Positions 1 through 7,080 of a DNA stretch of 16,670 nt are shown piece by piece. Numbering within the stretch: position 1 is the stretch's first letter; every line of letters begins with the position of its first letter. This DNA is from Candidatus Peregrinibacteria bacterium CG10_big_fil_rev_8_21_14_0_10_49_16 (GTDB lineage: Bacteria > Patescibacteriota > Gracilibacteria > Peribacterales > Peribacteraceae), in assembly GCA_002772605.1 (NCBI GenBank), contig PFDS01000057.1:1-16670 (forward strand), given 5' to 3'. Both the position numbers and the translations under genes were made by a program. Under the pieces are notes generated by a model that searched no databases, was not told the DNA's origin, and was given only the letters and a program-made list of their open reading frames with translations.

Positions 1-1368
1 AGCGGTCTTCTGGCAACTATTGAAGGAACGGTCAGGGGGATCAGCCCCGTACGTTTTGCGGGATTCTACGGGTCCGACGATCTTATTGAAGCCGTCGAGC
101 GTGGTGATGTGCAGCTTCTGCGTGATGATGGTGATGGGATGTGGGATGACGGTGATACGGCAGTGCTGCTTGCCTTGGGCGAGAAGACGGATAAAGAGGG
201 GCGACGGGAAATTCAAACAACCGATGAACTGCTTTCTCTCCTCGCGCCGGGTGATCCGGTGATCGGTGAAGGAGAGGTGGTGAAAGCAGCTCCACATACG
301 CGATATACATTTTTCCTTGTACGTATTCGCGGAGATGCCGCTCTTACCGATGCGGATTTTCCGTTGAACTTGCGTATGCGCAATGCGGTGACAGGCAAAA
401 AGGCCGATGTTCTCAACGAAATCATCATCGATGACCGAACATTTGAGCATCTGCCTCTTGCGTATGCGAGTCGTGAAGTATTTTTGCGGCGTTATCCGCA
501 GTTCTTCCCTACAGAGAGTGGCGGCATAGGTTTAGCGGGATCTCACCGGTTTGCCGAACATATTATTATTCCGTCGAGTGTGACGCGTGTAGAGATTCTT
601 CCGGGCACGCGTATGCGTATGGGGAGCGGCGTGTCGCTTCTCTCGTATGCTCCGGTCATCATTCAGGGTTCAGAAGGAAATCCTGTCTATGTCGAACCTC
701 TTACAGAGCATCCCTGGGGTTCGTTTGTTGTGGCAAATGCCCGGGAGAAGAGCGAGGTGCAGTGGGCAGAGTTTAACGGTGGCGGACAAATGTTCCTTAA
801 TGACATGTTCGCCTCAGGCATGCTGGCATTTCATAACAGTCCTGTGACTGTTCGCGACAGCATCTTCCGCAATTCTCATGGGGACGATGCGTTGAATATC
901 AAATACGTTCCGGTCGATCTTGTGCGGCTACATTTTGAGAACTCCTATGCGGATGCGTTGGATATAGACGCGGCACCTTCGGGAGTACTCGAAGACAGTA
1001 CGTTTATCATTAGCGATAAGGGACTGGACAGTAACGGTGATGGAGTGGACCTCTCCTGGTCGGAGATTGACGTACGCAACCTGCGTATCGAAGGGTTTGG
1101 CGATAAGTGCATCAGTGTCGGAGAACACTCTTCTCTGCGCATACGCGATGTGGAGCTGACCGGTTGTCACTACGGTATTGCCGTCAAGGATGCATCTGTT
1201 GTCGACGTGGAAGGAGCAATATTTATGGAAAACGATGTTGCTGTCGGTGCGTATATCAAAAAACCTATTTTCGGTCCGTCCACTGTTACTGTGCGTCACA
1301 GTCATTTTGAGGGGAACAGAGAACAGCAGGAGAGTCAGAACGGTTCCACTATCACTCTTGAGAAATGA
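1..1368 (+). CDS. Right-handed beta-helix protein, 5'-truncated (CotH/VTC-cluster type)
   Basis: The reading frame is open from base 1, so the gene begins upstream of the window; GTG at 109 is in frame but need not be the start. The visible 455 codons hold a mixed N-terminal part (to about residue 180), then a parallel beta-helix: a 'IIIPSSVTRVEILPGT' entry strand near residues 187-202, followed by rungs with HGDDALNIK (293-301), ADALDID (317-323), DSNGDGVDLS (343-352) and GIAVKD near 387. The D/N-rich turns could bind calcium. This rung pattern resembles beta-helix domains found next to or fused to CotH-kinase proteins, and the next two genes (VTC, DUF4956) are usual partners of that family. 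An upstream CotH part is inferred, not seen. It is probably exported, but the signal region is outside the window. Its stop overlaps the next start in ATGA. Confidence 0.75.
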   Translation, partial: SGLLATIEGTVRGISPVRFAGFYGSDDLIEAVERGDVQLLRDDGDGMWDDGDTAVLLALGEKTDKEGRREIQTTDELLSLLAPGDPVIGEGEVVKAAPHTRYTFFLVRIRGDAALTDADFPLNLRMRNAVTGKKADVLNEIIIDDRTFEHLPLAYASREVFLRRYPQFFPTESGGIGLAGSHRFAEHIIIPSSVTRVEILPGTRMRMGSGVSLLSYAPVIIQGSEGNPVYVEPLTEHPWGSFVVANAREKSEVQWAEFNGGGQMFLNDMFASGMLAFHNSPVTVRDSIFRNSHGDDALNIKYVPVDLVRLHFENSYADALDIDAAPSGVLEDSTFIISDKGLDSNGDGVDLSWSEIDVRNLRIEGFGDKCISVGEHSSLRIRDVELTGCHYGIAVKDASVVDVEGAIFMENDVAVGAYIKKPIFGPSTVTVRHSHFEGNREQQESQNGSTITLEK

Positions 1369-2174
1369 TCGCATTACGTTCCAAACAACAACGGCAGTCT
1401 CCACTCCATTTTCGTCGTATCGAATTGAAGTACATTCTCCCAACACGTTACGTCCATCAATTCATTGAGCGGGTCTGGCCGTATGTACAGGTTGATCCGT
1501 ATTTGCTATCTGAGGGGAAGGGACATACGCGCTATCCTGTACTTTCCTTGTATTTTGATTCCGCGGATTACCACTCTCTGCGCGAGAAGGATGCAGGGGT
1601 TCTGTCCCGCAGAAAACTGCGGTTGCGTACGTATGCAAGTGAGTTTTCGGAAGATGTTTCTTCATTTCTTGAAATCAAGAGGCGACATGATTTTGTGGTG
1701 TCCAAAGATCGCCTCTCTCTTTCTGTAGGGCATCTATCGCAGAAGCATCCCATGCCGCATCTTCTTGGACATATTCTCAAGCGTGTGGAAGCCAAAGAAG
1801 AGGTGACAGCCGAAGCAGAACTTCTACGCGGTTGGTATAACCTGCAACCGACGGCCCTGGTTCGCTATGAGCGCATGCCGTTTGTCGGGAAGCATGATCG
1901 CAAATTTCGCATCACGCTTGACTGTGAGTTACAGGGGGTATGGTATCCGCCGCATCTTTTCGGTGCGCAGGCATTTCGTTCCTGCGTGAGCAGATATTGT
2001 GTTCTGGAGCTTAAGTGTAATCACGCGATTCCTGCATGGTTTCACGAGGTCATTCAGGAGATGCAGCTCGTGCGGACGGCGTACTCCAAGTATGCGATGG
2101 TTGTTTCGGCGTTACAGCCATTTCTCTTCGGCACAGAGCAGCCTTTTGACAGGAGATATATGGGGTTTTGTTAA
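1365..2174 (+). CDS. VTC-domain protein, polyphosphate polymerase-like
   Basis: A 269-residue protein of the VTC domain family (triphosphate tunnel metalloenzyme fold), whose yeast Vtc4 member makes polyphosphate from ATP. Family hallmarks seen in order: RRIELKY (17-23, alternating R/E/K of the first tunnel strand), SLYFDS (61-66), RRKLRLRTY (82-90), FLEIKRR (101-107) followed by K114 and R116, VLELK (213-217), and a C-terminal SKY (241-243). These charged residues line the tunnel and bind nucleotide and metal. No membrane segment is visible, so it is likely cytosolic and associated with the DUF4956 membrane protein that follows. The start ATG overlaps the previous stop by 4 bases and has no Shine-Dalgarno sequence, suggesting translational coupling. 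Polymerase activity is inferred from the family; some bacterial members are untested. Confidence 0.85.
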   Translation: MIALRSKQQRQSPLHFRRIELKYILPTRYVHQFIERVWPYVQVDPYLLSEGKGHTRYPVLSLYFDSADYHSLREKDAGVLSRRKLRLRTYASEFSEDVSSFLEIKRRHDFVVSKDRLSLSVGHLSQKHPMPHLLGHILKRVEAKEEVTAEAELLRGWYNLQPTALVRYERMPFVGKHDRKFRITLDCELQGVWYPPHLFGAQAFRSCVSRYCVLELKCNHAIPAWFHEVIQEMQLVRTAYSKYAMVVSALQPFLFGTEQPFDRRYMGFC

Positions 2175-2188
2175 TGTTCCACTTGTAC

Positions 2189-2194
2189 TAAACT
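2189..2194 (+). promoter_or_regulatory. Possible -10 box (TAAACT) for the DUF4956 gene
   Basis: TAAACT lies 7 bases before the ATG at 2202, the spacing seen at the other transcription-unit starts here. No convincing -35 box and no Shine-Dalgarno sequence are present. It sits in the 27-base gap after the VTC gene, so an internal leaderless promoter is possible. Confidence 0.35.
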
Positions 2195-2201
2195 TCTTCC
2201 C

Positions 2202-2885
2202 ATGCAACCTGTCATCCCTGATGTCGGCACTGTGATTGGTCTTGACCCCGTAACCATGCTCATTGCTCTTGTGGGCAGTTTGGTATTGGCTTTTCTGATT
2301 GCGTTGGTTTACCGCGGTACACATCGGGGACTCAGTTACTCACAGTCGTTTCAATTCTCTCTCGTCCTTCTTGGCATATTGGGATCCGTAGTGATGATGG
2401 TGGCGAGTGGCAGCCTTCTGCGTGCAATTGGAATTCTCGGTGCATTTTCCCTGATTCGTTTTCGTACGGCTGTGAAAGATCCGAAAGACATGGCGTACAT
2501 TCTCTTTGTGCTTGCCGTTGGTTTGGCAATGGGGGCGCAGATGTACTGGTTAGCAGTACTGACAACAGTTCTGGTCTGTGCGGTGATTCTGCTACTCACA
2601 TGGATGAATTTCGGTATGACCAGTACACATGAAAGCATTCTGCGTCTCATGTGTAACGGCGGCGCCGGCACATTGAATACGGCAGCGTATGAAGCCCAAC
2701 TTGCAAAACTTTCTGACACGTATCGTCTCCTCAGTGCACATGCGCATGGAGATCGTATGGAATTCACCTATGGCGTTCGCCCGCGTCGTGGCACGACATC
2801 ACTTCCTATTTTGGAGGCATTGCGCAAAGAACAAGGGGTGGAGGATGCGGAGTTGTTTGATGCAAAGCATCAGGTGGAATTTTAG
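2202..2885 (+). CDS. DUF4956 family membrane protein
   Basis: A 227-residue integral membrane protein. Hydrophobic segments lie at about 15-37, 50-70, 98-115 and 117-137, followed by a soluble C-terminal domain (140-227). The signature GAFSLIRFRT..KDPKDMAYI (80-100) between the second and third helices is the strongly conserved part of DUF4956 and gives the family call. DUF4956 genes commonly sit beside VTC-domain and CotH genes, as here, so the protein may be the membrane partner or export channel for whatever the VTC enzyme makes; this role is an inference. The ATG at 2202 has no Shine-Dalgarno sequence but has a TAAACT box 7 bases upstream. The gene ends just before a strong hairpin at the convergent junction. 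Confidence 0.85.
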   Translation: MQPVIPDVGTVIGLDPVTMLIALVGSLVLAFLIALVYRGTHRGLSYSQSFQFSLVLLGILGSVVMMVASGSLLRAIGILGAFSLIRFRTAVKDPKDMAYILFVLAVGLAMGAQMYWLAVLTTVLVCAVILLLTWMNFGMTSTHESILRLMCNGGAGTLNTAAYEAQLAKLSDTYRLLSAHAHGDRMEFTYGVRPRRGTTSLPILEALRKEQGVEDAELFDAKHQVEF

Positions 2886-2887
2886 AG

Positions 2888-2990
2888 CGTGGGGGAAACC
2901 GTAGGTTTCCCCCACGGGCCCCCTTCCCTTAAAACGGTGTCCTGCACGAGCGGGGCCCACGAGACCCACTCGTTCGGACATTTTTCTTTT
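2888..2990 (+). repeat. Two-hairpin intergenic element, copy A
   Basis: This element fills the gap between two convergent genes. Hairpin 1 is a perfect 13-bp stem (2888-2900 with 2904-2916) with loop GTA. Then comes CTTCCCTTAA (2923-2932). Hairpin 2 has an outer stem TGTCC/GGACA (2938-2942, 2976-2980), an internal loop, an inner 8-bp stem with one mismatch (2947-2954, 2965-2972) and the 10-base loop GCCCACGAGA (2955-2964). Copy B at 8641-8737 has the same layout with different stem bases. On the minus strand both copies can be read as a short VGLVGP peptide, but nothing else supports coding. Confidence 0.8.
2938..2990 (+). terminator. Rho-independent terminator after the DUF4956 gene
   Basis: Hairpin 2 of copy A (2938-2980) is followed at once by TTTTTCTTTT (2981-2990), the classic stem plus T-tract arrangement for plus-strand transcripts. 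The T-tract ends one base before the stop codon of the convergent minus-strand gene. Confidence 0.7.
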
Positions 2991-2991
2991 A

Positions 2992-4287
2992 TTACAGTGC
3001 CATGTACCTTTTTCCTTGTCTTTCCACATTTTCTCGATCCAATACCGACTTCAGGTCGTATACTAGTCCTTCTTCTTTCGTTGCAGAGAGGACAAACTCT
3101 CCGTCATTTTGGAGGTATTCACTGTGCATGACGAGGAGGACGACGGCATCGTAGGGAGCATGCAGAGATCCGGGTATGAGGTTCATGGAACGGATGGTCT
3201 CTTCGCTCAGATATGGGTCATGGACTTCCACAGTGCAACCGGCAGCATGCAGGTGGCCTATGACATCGCGAGAGCGGCTGTTTCTGGTATCAGGCATATT
3301 TTCCTTAAACGTTAATCCGAGAACGAGGATGTGTGATTCGGCCGGTGCTTTACCAAGTGATGCGATGATTTGTTCTGCAACGAAGTGTCCCATGTCATCA
3401 TTCACACGGCGACCCGCAGTAATCACATGTGTCTGCATGTCGAAGTGTTTCGCTTTTTCCACAAGATAATACGGATCGACGCCGATGCAGTGCCCGCCGA
3501 CGAGCCCGGGGGTGAATTTCAGGAAGTTCCATTTCGTCCCTGCGGCTTCAATCACTTCTTTGGTCGAAATGCCGATGCGGTTACAGAGCATCGCAACTTC
3601 ATTGATGTAGGCGATGTTGAGATCGCGTTGTGCATTCTCGATAGCTTTTGCCATTTCGGCCACTTTGATAGAACTGGTGGGGTGAACGCCGGCAGTCACA
3701 ACAGATGCGTAGAGCTCAACGAGAACCCTGAGTGTTTTTTCGTCTTGTGCTCCAACAACTTTCACAATGTTTGCCAGCGTGCGGTTTTGATCTGCGGCAT
3801 GTGCGGCCCCTCTGCGACTTCCTGGATTAATGCGTTCCGGTGAGTACCCAAGAGTAAAGTCTTGTCCACAAGTGAGTCCAGATGCTTTCTCTAGAATGGG
3901 TCCGCACACTTCTTCGGTTACTCCCGGATAGACGGTGGATTCGTAGACGACGATGGCACCATTGCGCATGTTCTCTCCAACGGTGCGGCTTGCGGCTTCC
4001 AGCATGGAGAGATCGGGTCTGTTCTCACTATCTACAGGAGTGGGAATTGCGAGAATGATGATGTCTGTCTGACTGATGACCTGTGGGTCGACACTGAACG
4101 TTATCTGTGCTTGTGCGAGTTCTGCGTGAGTGAGTTCTTCCGTGACGTCCCTTCCCTGTTGTAACTCTTGAATTCTTTTTTTTGAAATATCAAAACCGTA
4201 CACAGGGTACTGTTTCATGGCGAAGGCATGGGCCAGAGGTAGGCCAACATACCCCAGACCGACAATGCAGAGGGCGGGTTTTTCCAT
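2992..4287 (-). CDS. tviB: UDP-N-acetylhexosamine 6-dehydrogenase (TviB/WbpA type)
   Basis: A 431-residue nucleotide-sugar dehydrogenase that would oxidise C6 of UDP-GlcNAc or UDP-GalNAc to the uronic acid using 2 NAD+. Visible are the NAD-binding GLGYVG (10-15), ESTVYPG (116-122), YSPERINPG (148-156), the helix with EMAKAIENAQRDLN (211-224), the catalytic Cys267 in GGHCIGVDPYYL, and GLTFKEN (324-330). GGHCIGVDP and the ERINPG motif separate this branch from the UDP-glucose dehydrogenase at 15266-16651, which has GGSCFPKD. Which HexNAc is used cannot be told from sequence. An unusual stretch at about 157-168 (SRRGAAHAADQN) lengthens the loop after ERINPG. It is a single-gene unit, divergent from the gene at 4331, with a TATACT box 9 bases before the ATG. 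Confidence 0.88.
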   Translation of the reverse strand: MEKPALCIVGLGYVGLPLAHAFAMKQYPVYGFDISKKRIQELQQGRDVTEELTHAELAQAQITFSVDPQVISQTDIIILAIPTPVDSENRPDLSMLEAASRTVGENMRNGAIVVYESTVYPGVTEEVCGPILEKASGLTCGQDFTLGYSPERINPGSRRGAAHAADQNRTLANIVKVVGAQDEKTLRVLVELYASVVTAGVHPTSSIKVAEMAKAIENAQRDLNIAYINEVAMLCNRIGISTKEVIEAAGTKWNFLKFTPGLVGGHCIGVDPYYLVEKAKHFDMQTHVITAGRRVNDDMGHFVAEQIIASLGKAPAESHILVLGLTFKENMPDTRNSRSRDVIGHLHAAGCTVEVHDPYLSEETIRSMNLIPGSLHAPYDAVVLLVMHSEYLQNDGEFVLSATKEEGLVYDLKSVLDRENVERQGKRYMAL

Positions 4288-4296
4288 GGGTGCACC

Positions 4297-4302
4297 AGTA
4301 TA
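4297..4302 (-). promoter_or_regulatory. -10 box (TATACT) for the TviB-type gene
   Basis: TATACT reads on the minus strand 9 bases before the ATG at 4287. No Shine-Dalgarno sequence lies between, so the transcript is predicted to be leaderless or nearly so. Confidence 0.6.
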
Positions 4303-4314
4303 GCGATATCCTGC

Positions 4315-4320
4315 TATACT
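4315..4320 (+). promoter_or_regulatory. -10 box (TATACT) for the 4331 operon
   Basis: TATACT preceded by TGC (an extended -10 TGn) lies 10 bases before the GTG at 4331. No Shine-Dalgarno sequence is present. It drives the four-gene block up to 7068 at least. Confidence 0.6.
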
Positions 4321-4330
4321 GGCAGTACTT

Positions 4331-5581
4331 GTGAAAAAGGGTCTTTTTCAGCCACATTACTGGCTTTCCTGGGGATATATCCTCCTTGTCGTGGCGGTGA
4401 CAGGGCTGGTCATGCTGCTTGCCGCCCCTATGCCGAATGACGATTACTTCTACTATCAGAAGTTCATCGAGATGCTTGCGGGCGGGACGTTAGATCTCTC
4501 GATTCCGGGGTTCCACGGGATGAATATCTTGTCGGTACCGTGGTATTGGCTGACAGAGTCGCCGATGACGCAAATTCACATGCAAATGGCGGCAGGGATC
4601 CTTCTTCCGCTCTTTGCTTTCGTTGCTGCTCGTGAGCTCTTTCGTTCTCAGGAAGGGGGGGATGGTGTGTGGGAGGGCATTCTCTTTGCGTCGATCATTG
4701 CGCTTATGCCTTTTCTGTCGTTCTCCGCACTTCGTGGATGGATGGTGGCGATCTACAACCTTCTCTTTTTTCTGACGATTATCGGGGCGGTCAGAGGACG
4801 ATGGTGGACCTGCGTACCGTGGGCGTTTGCGATTACGTCGTTGCCCTTTGCCGTGGCATTGGGTCCGTTGATTTTAGCAGTGTGGCCAAAAGGAAAGGGT
4901 GGCCGTTTTTCTTGTTATACAACTATTGCTTTGGGTCTTGGTCTCTCCGCTCTCTACGTTATCATTCAACTGTTCCAGACGGGTGGTATCAATGTCGGTG
5001 TACACCAGGAACAGACGGTATTGAGTATTTGGCAGGGACCGAAGCGGATGTTTTTGAACTTCATGCACGGTGTGCAGATTCTTTTTTCCATACACAACTA
5101 TTATTTCGTTGAGCCTGCACGGACGGGACACGGAAATATGCTCCAGACAACGCCGATACTGACGATGCTTGGCCTCTTCACACTGTTTTCTCCTCGCGCA
5201 CACTTTCGTAACAGGCTCTTTCCTCTCGCATTGGGACTCGGAGCCATCATTGGCATCGGACTGAACGTTATGCTTGACCATATGGATCATTTCTACATGG
5301 AGACGGGAGTGTTCTTTCTGATCCTTGCCGCGCTTCCTCTTCTCAAGAAGCATCCGCTCTGGCTGCCGGTTGTCCTCCTCACGCTGCACTTTCAGTGGTT
5401 CTACTTCCACCTCAATCACGGGGAAGTCTTCCAGTTGGGGTGGTGGTTTTTTCTCATTCCCGCTGCAGTTGACATTGCCTTCCTCCTGTACTGCATTGCA
5501 AATTATAAAAAAATTTGGTCTGGTATCAGAAGTATCACTCTGCTATCGTGGAGGCTCATTCTATGCAAAAACGTGCATTAA
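4331..5581 (+). CDS. Polytopic membrane protein, GT-C glycosyltransferase-like
   Basis: A 416-residue protein with around ten hydrophobic segments starting at about residues 13-32. Right after the first helix comes PNDDYFYY (35-42), an acidic pair placed like the catalytic Asp/Glu of the first outer loop in GT-C enzymes, which take sugars from polyprenyl-phosphate donors. I do not recognise a named family, so the enzyme call rests on that motif, topology and context. GTG at 4331 is chosen because a TATACT box lies 10 bases upstream and because it yields the basic MKKG start before helix 1. The last codons overlap the next gene by 19 bases. The final 25 residues after an A7 run (about 5508-5514) are basic and look like an appended tail. 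Confidence 0.6.
   Translation: MKKGLFQPHYWLSWGYILLVVAVTGLVMLLAAPMPNDDYFYYQKFIEMLAGGTLDLSIPGFHGMNILSVPWYWLTESPMTQIHMQMAAGILLPLFAFVAARELFRSQEGGDGVWEGILFASIIALMPFLSFSALRGWMVAIYNLLFFLTIIGAVRGRWWTCVPWAFAITSLPFAVALGPLILAVWPKGKGGRFSCYTTIALGLGLSALYVIIQLFQTGGINVGVHQEQTVLSIWQGPKRMFLNFMHGVQILFSIHNYYFVEPARTGHGNMLQTTPILTMLGLFTLFSPRAHFRNRLFPLALGLGAIIGIGLNVMLDHMDHFYMETGVFFLILAALPLLKKHPLWLPVVLLTLHFQWFYFHLNHGEVFQLGWWFFLIPAAVDIAFLLYCIANYKKIWSGIRSITLLSWRLILCKNVH
5550..5554 (+). promoter_or_regulatory. Shine-Dalgarno site (GGAGG) before gmd
   Basis: GGAGG is 8 bases before the ATG at 5563. It is the only good Shine-Dalgarno sequence at any start in this window, and it selects 5563 over the in-frame ATG at 5515. 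Confidence 0.65.
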
Positions 5582-6621
5582 TCACCGGTATTACAGGTCA
5601 GGATGGTTCTTATCTTGCGGAACTCCTCCTGGAAAAGGGGTATGAAGTACATGGTATTGTGCGTCGCGCGTCCACCTTCAACCGCAGTCGCATTGATCAT
5701 CTGTTTTCTGATGTCAATACACCTGCTCTTCCCATTGATCTGCACTACGGAGATGTGTGTGACAGTAACTCCCTCATTCGTATTTTGCACAAGGTATGTC
5801 CGAATGAGATCTTTCATCTTGCCGCGCAGAGTCATGTCGGTATCAGTTTTGATACGCCGGAGTACACGGGTGATGTGACGGGACTGGGAACGACGCGTTT
5901 CCTGGAAGCGCTTCGTACCAGTGGTATTGATGCAAAATTTTACCAAGCGAGTTCGAGTGAGCTCTACGGAAAGGCCACTCACATTCCGCAGAATGAAGAG
6001 ACGCCATTTTATCCGCGCAGTCCGTATGCCTGCGCAAAGGCCTATGCTTTCTACCTCACGCGGAATTATCGTGAAAGTTATGGCATGTTTGCAGTGAATG
6101 GCATCCTGTTTAACCATGAGTCCCCCCGCCGCGGAGAGAACTTTGTGACGCGAAAAATTACACTGAGCCTTGCGCAGATTTTATCAGGACAGCTGGAGTG
6201 TATGCATATCGGGAACCTGGATGCGAAGCGAGACTGGGGGTATGCGAAAGAGTACGTCGAAGCGATGTGGTTGATGTTGCAACAGGAACGACCGGAAGAC
6301 TTCGTGATTGCGACAGGGCGTACCGCATCTGTTCGCGAGTTTTTAGAATTGTGTTTGGGATATGCCGGTATTCGGTATGAGCGGCGGGGAGAAGGTGAAG
6401 GTGAACACTACGTTGATAGACATTCAGGAAAAGTGATTGTGAAGGTCGATCGTCACTACTATCGCCCTGCAGAAGTGGACTTTCTCGTTGGTGACGCATC
6501 GAAGGCCAGTCATGTGCTTGGGTGGGTTCCGAAGACGACTGTGGAGGAACTAGCGAAACTTATGTTGGAGGCAGATTGTCAGAAAGTAGGGGTACAGTTA
6601 GGGGGCGCGATAAGGGTTTGA
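5563..6621 (+). CDS. gmd: GDP-mannose 4,6-dehydratase
   Basis: A 352-residue extended SDR that converts GDP-D-mannose to GDP-4-keto-6-deoxy-D-mannose, precursor of GDP-fucose, GDP-rhamnose and related deoxysugars. The Rossmann motif is GITGQDG (9-15). The active site shows ASSSELYG (129-136), with serine where the E. coli enzyme has threonine, then Glu133, and Tyr155-x3-Lys159 in [23 protein letters not shown] (184-199) and [12 protein letters not shown] are family signatures that set GMD apart from other epimerases. The ATG at 5563 has GGAGG 8 bases upstream and gives the usual [15 protein letters not shown] beginning. It overlaps the membrane protein gene upstream by 19 bases. No clear GDP-fucose synthase is in the window; the SDR at 9465-10415 could be the missing reductase. 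Confidence 0.95.
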   Translation: MQKRALITGITGQDGSYLAELLLEKGYEVHGIVRRASTFNRSRIDHLFSDVNTPALPIDLHYGDVCDSNSLIRILHKVCPNEIFHLAAQSHVGISFDTPEYTGDVTGLGTTRFLEALRTSGIDAKFYQASSSELYGKATHIPQNEETPFYPRSPYACAKAYAFYLTRNYRESYGMFAVNGILFNHESPRRGENFVTRKITLSLAQILSGQLECMHIGNLDAKRDWGYAKEYVEAMWLMLQQERPEDFVIATGRTASVREFLELCLGYAGIRYERRGEGEGEHYVDRHSGKVIVKVDRHYYRPAEVDFLVGDASKASHVLGWVPKTTVEELAKLMLEADCQKVGVQLGGAIRV

Positions 6622-6633
6622 TTGCTTTTTCCT

Positions 6634-7068
6634 ATGAAATTCCTTTTCCACAATCCCTGCATTCACAAACATGTCTTTCAAGGCATGCGTTTCGCGGTCT
6701 GTGGCGGCATTGGTGCATCGATAGATTTCTCGATATTGTTTCTTCTGGTACAGATTCTGGGCGTCACTCCCTACATTGGATATATCGGTTCAACGAGTCT
6801 CGCACTTATTGTCGTGTTCTTCTCCAATAAGTACTTCACATTTAACAATCACGAAAAAAGACATGGACAACAGTTTCTCAAATTCCTTCTTGTCTATGGA
6901 ATAGGGTTTACGTGTAACGTGGGGATTGCTTCATTTCTCTTCTGGTCAGGTATTCACTACATGCTGTCAAAAGCGTTTGCCATTGCAATAGTGGCTTTTT
7001 GGAATTACTCCCTCTCTCATGGGTTTGTGTTTAAGAGGGTAGGAGAGGTGGATGAGGGGGCGGTGTGA
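6634..7068 (+). CDS. GtrA-like membrane protein
   Basis: A 144-residue protein with four predicted membrane helices (about 20-42, 47-66, 83-105, 110-126). The pattern FAVCGGIGASIDFSILFLL (20-38) and SNKYFTFNN (64-72) is typical of the GtrA family, whose members are thought to flip polyprenyl-linked sugars across the membrane or assist GT2 enzymes that load them. GtrA is often encoded with, or fused to, dolichol-phosphate-mannose-synthase-like GT2 proteins; here the likely partner is at 10480 in another unit. ATG 6634 is chosen; TTG at 6622 would add four residues. Neither has a Shine-Dalgarno sequence. The start lies 12 bases after the gmd stop, so it is probably in the same transcript. Confidence 0.82.
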   Translation: MKFLFHNPCIHKHVFQGMRFAVCGGIGASIDFSILFLLVQILGVTPYIGYIGSTSLALIVVFFSNKYFTFNNHEKRHGQQFLKFLLVYGIGFTCNVGIASFLFWSGIHYMLSKAFAIAIVAFWNYSLSHGFVFKRVGEVDEGAV

Positions 7069-7074
7069 TAGACT
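7069..7074 (+). promoter_or_regulatory. -10 box (TAGACT) for the flavoprotein gene
   Basis: TAGACT, preceded by TGA (extended -10 TGn that doubles as the GtrA stop codon), lies exactly 6 bases before the GTG at 7081. This predicts transcription starting at the start codon. Confidence 0.5.
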
Positions 7075-7080
7075 GCATCT

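Larger units (their letters stand above)
4295..4322. promoter_or_regulatory. Perfect inverted repeat in divergent promoter
   Basis: CCAGTATAGC (4295-4304) and GCTATACTGG (4313-4322) are exact reverse complements around an 8-base centre. Each arm contains a TATACT -10 box, one per strand, so the repeat is a two-way promoter core and possibly an operator. It fills most of the 43-base gap between the divergent starts at 4287 and 4331. Confidence 0.75.

Noticed and set aside
928..1446. 172-codon minus-strand open frame opposite the beta-helix gene.
   Set aside because: The plus strand has an obvious repeated protein pattern and an ATGA joint with the next gene; the antisense frame shows no protein features.
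2952..2969. GTCTCGTGGG on the minus strand (also at 8710-8727) matches the start of a common transposase sequencing adapter.
   Set aside because: The match stops after about 10-11 bases, occurs twice at matching genomic positions, and is embedded in a covarying hairpin, so adapter contamination does not explain it.
2799..3029. Minus-strand ORF reading VGLVGP through the two-hairpin element, and a similar one at 8689-8958.
   Set aside because: The shared peptide comes from the shared repeat; one ORF runs into the hairpin and both overlap real genes, so coding is unlikely.
4176..4183. A8 run (coding strand) in the TviB-type gene as a programmed frameshift or phase-variation site.
   Set aside because: The reading frame is intact with all motifs on both sides and no alternative frame gives a meaningful product.
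4874..5419. 181-codon minus-strand open frame opposite the membrane protein gene.
   Set aside because: The translation is charged and featureless, as expected from reading a hydrophobic gene backwards.
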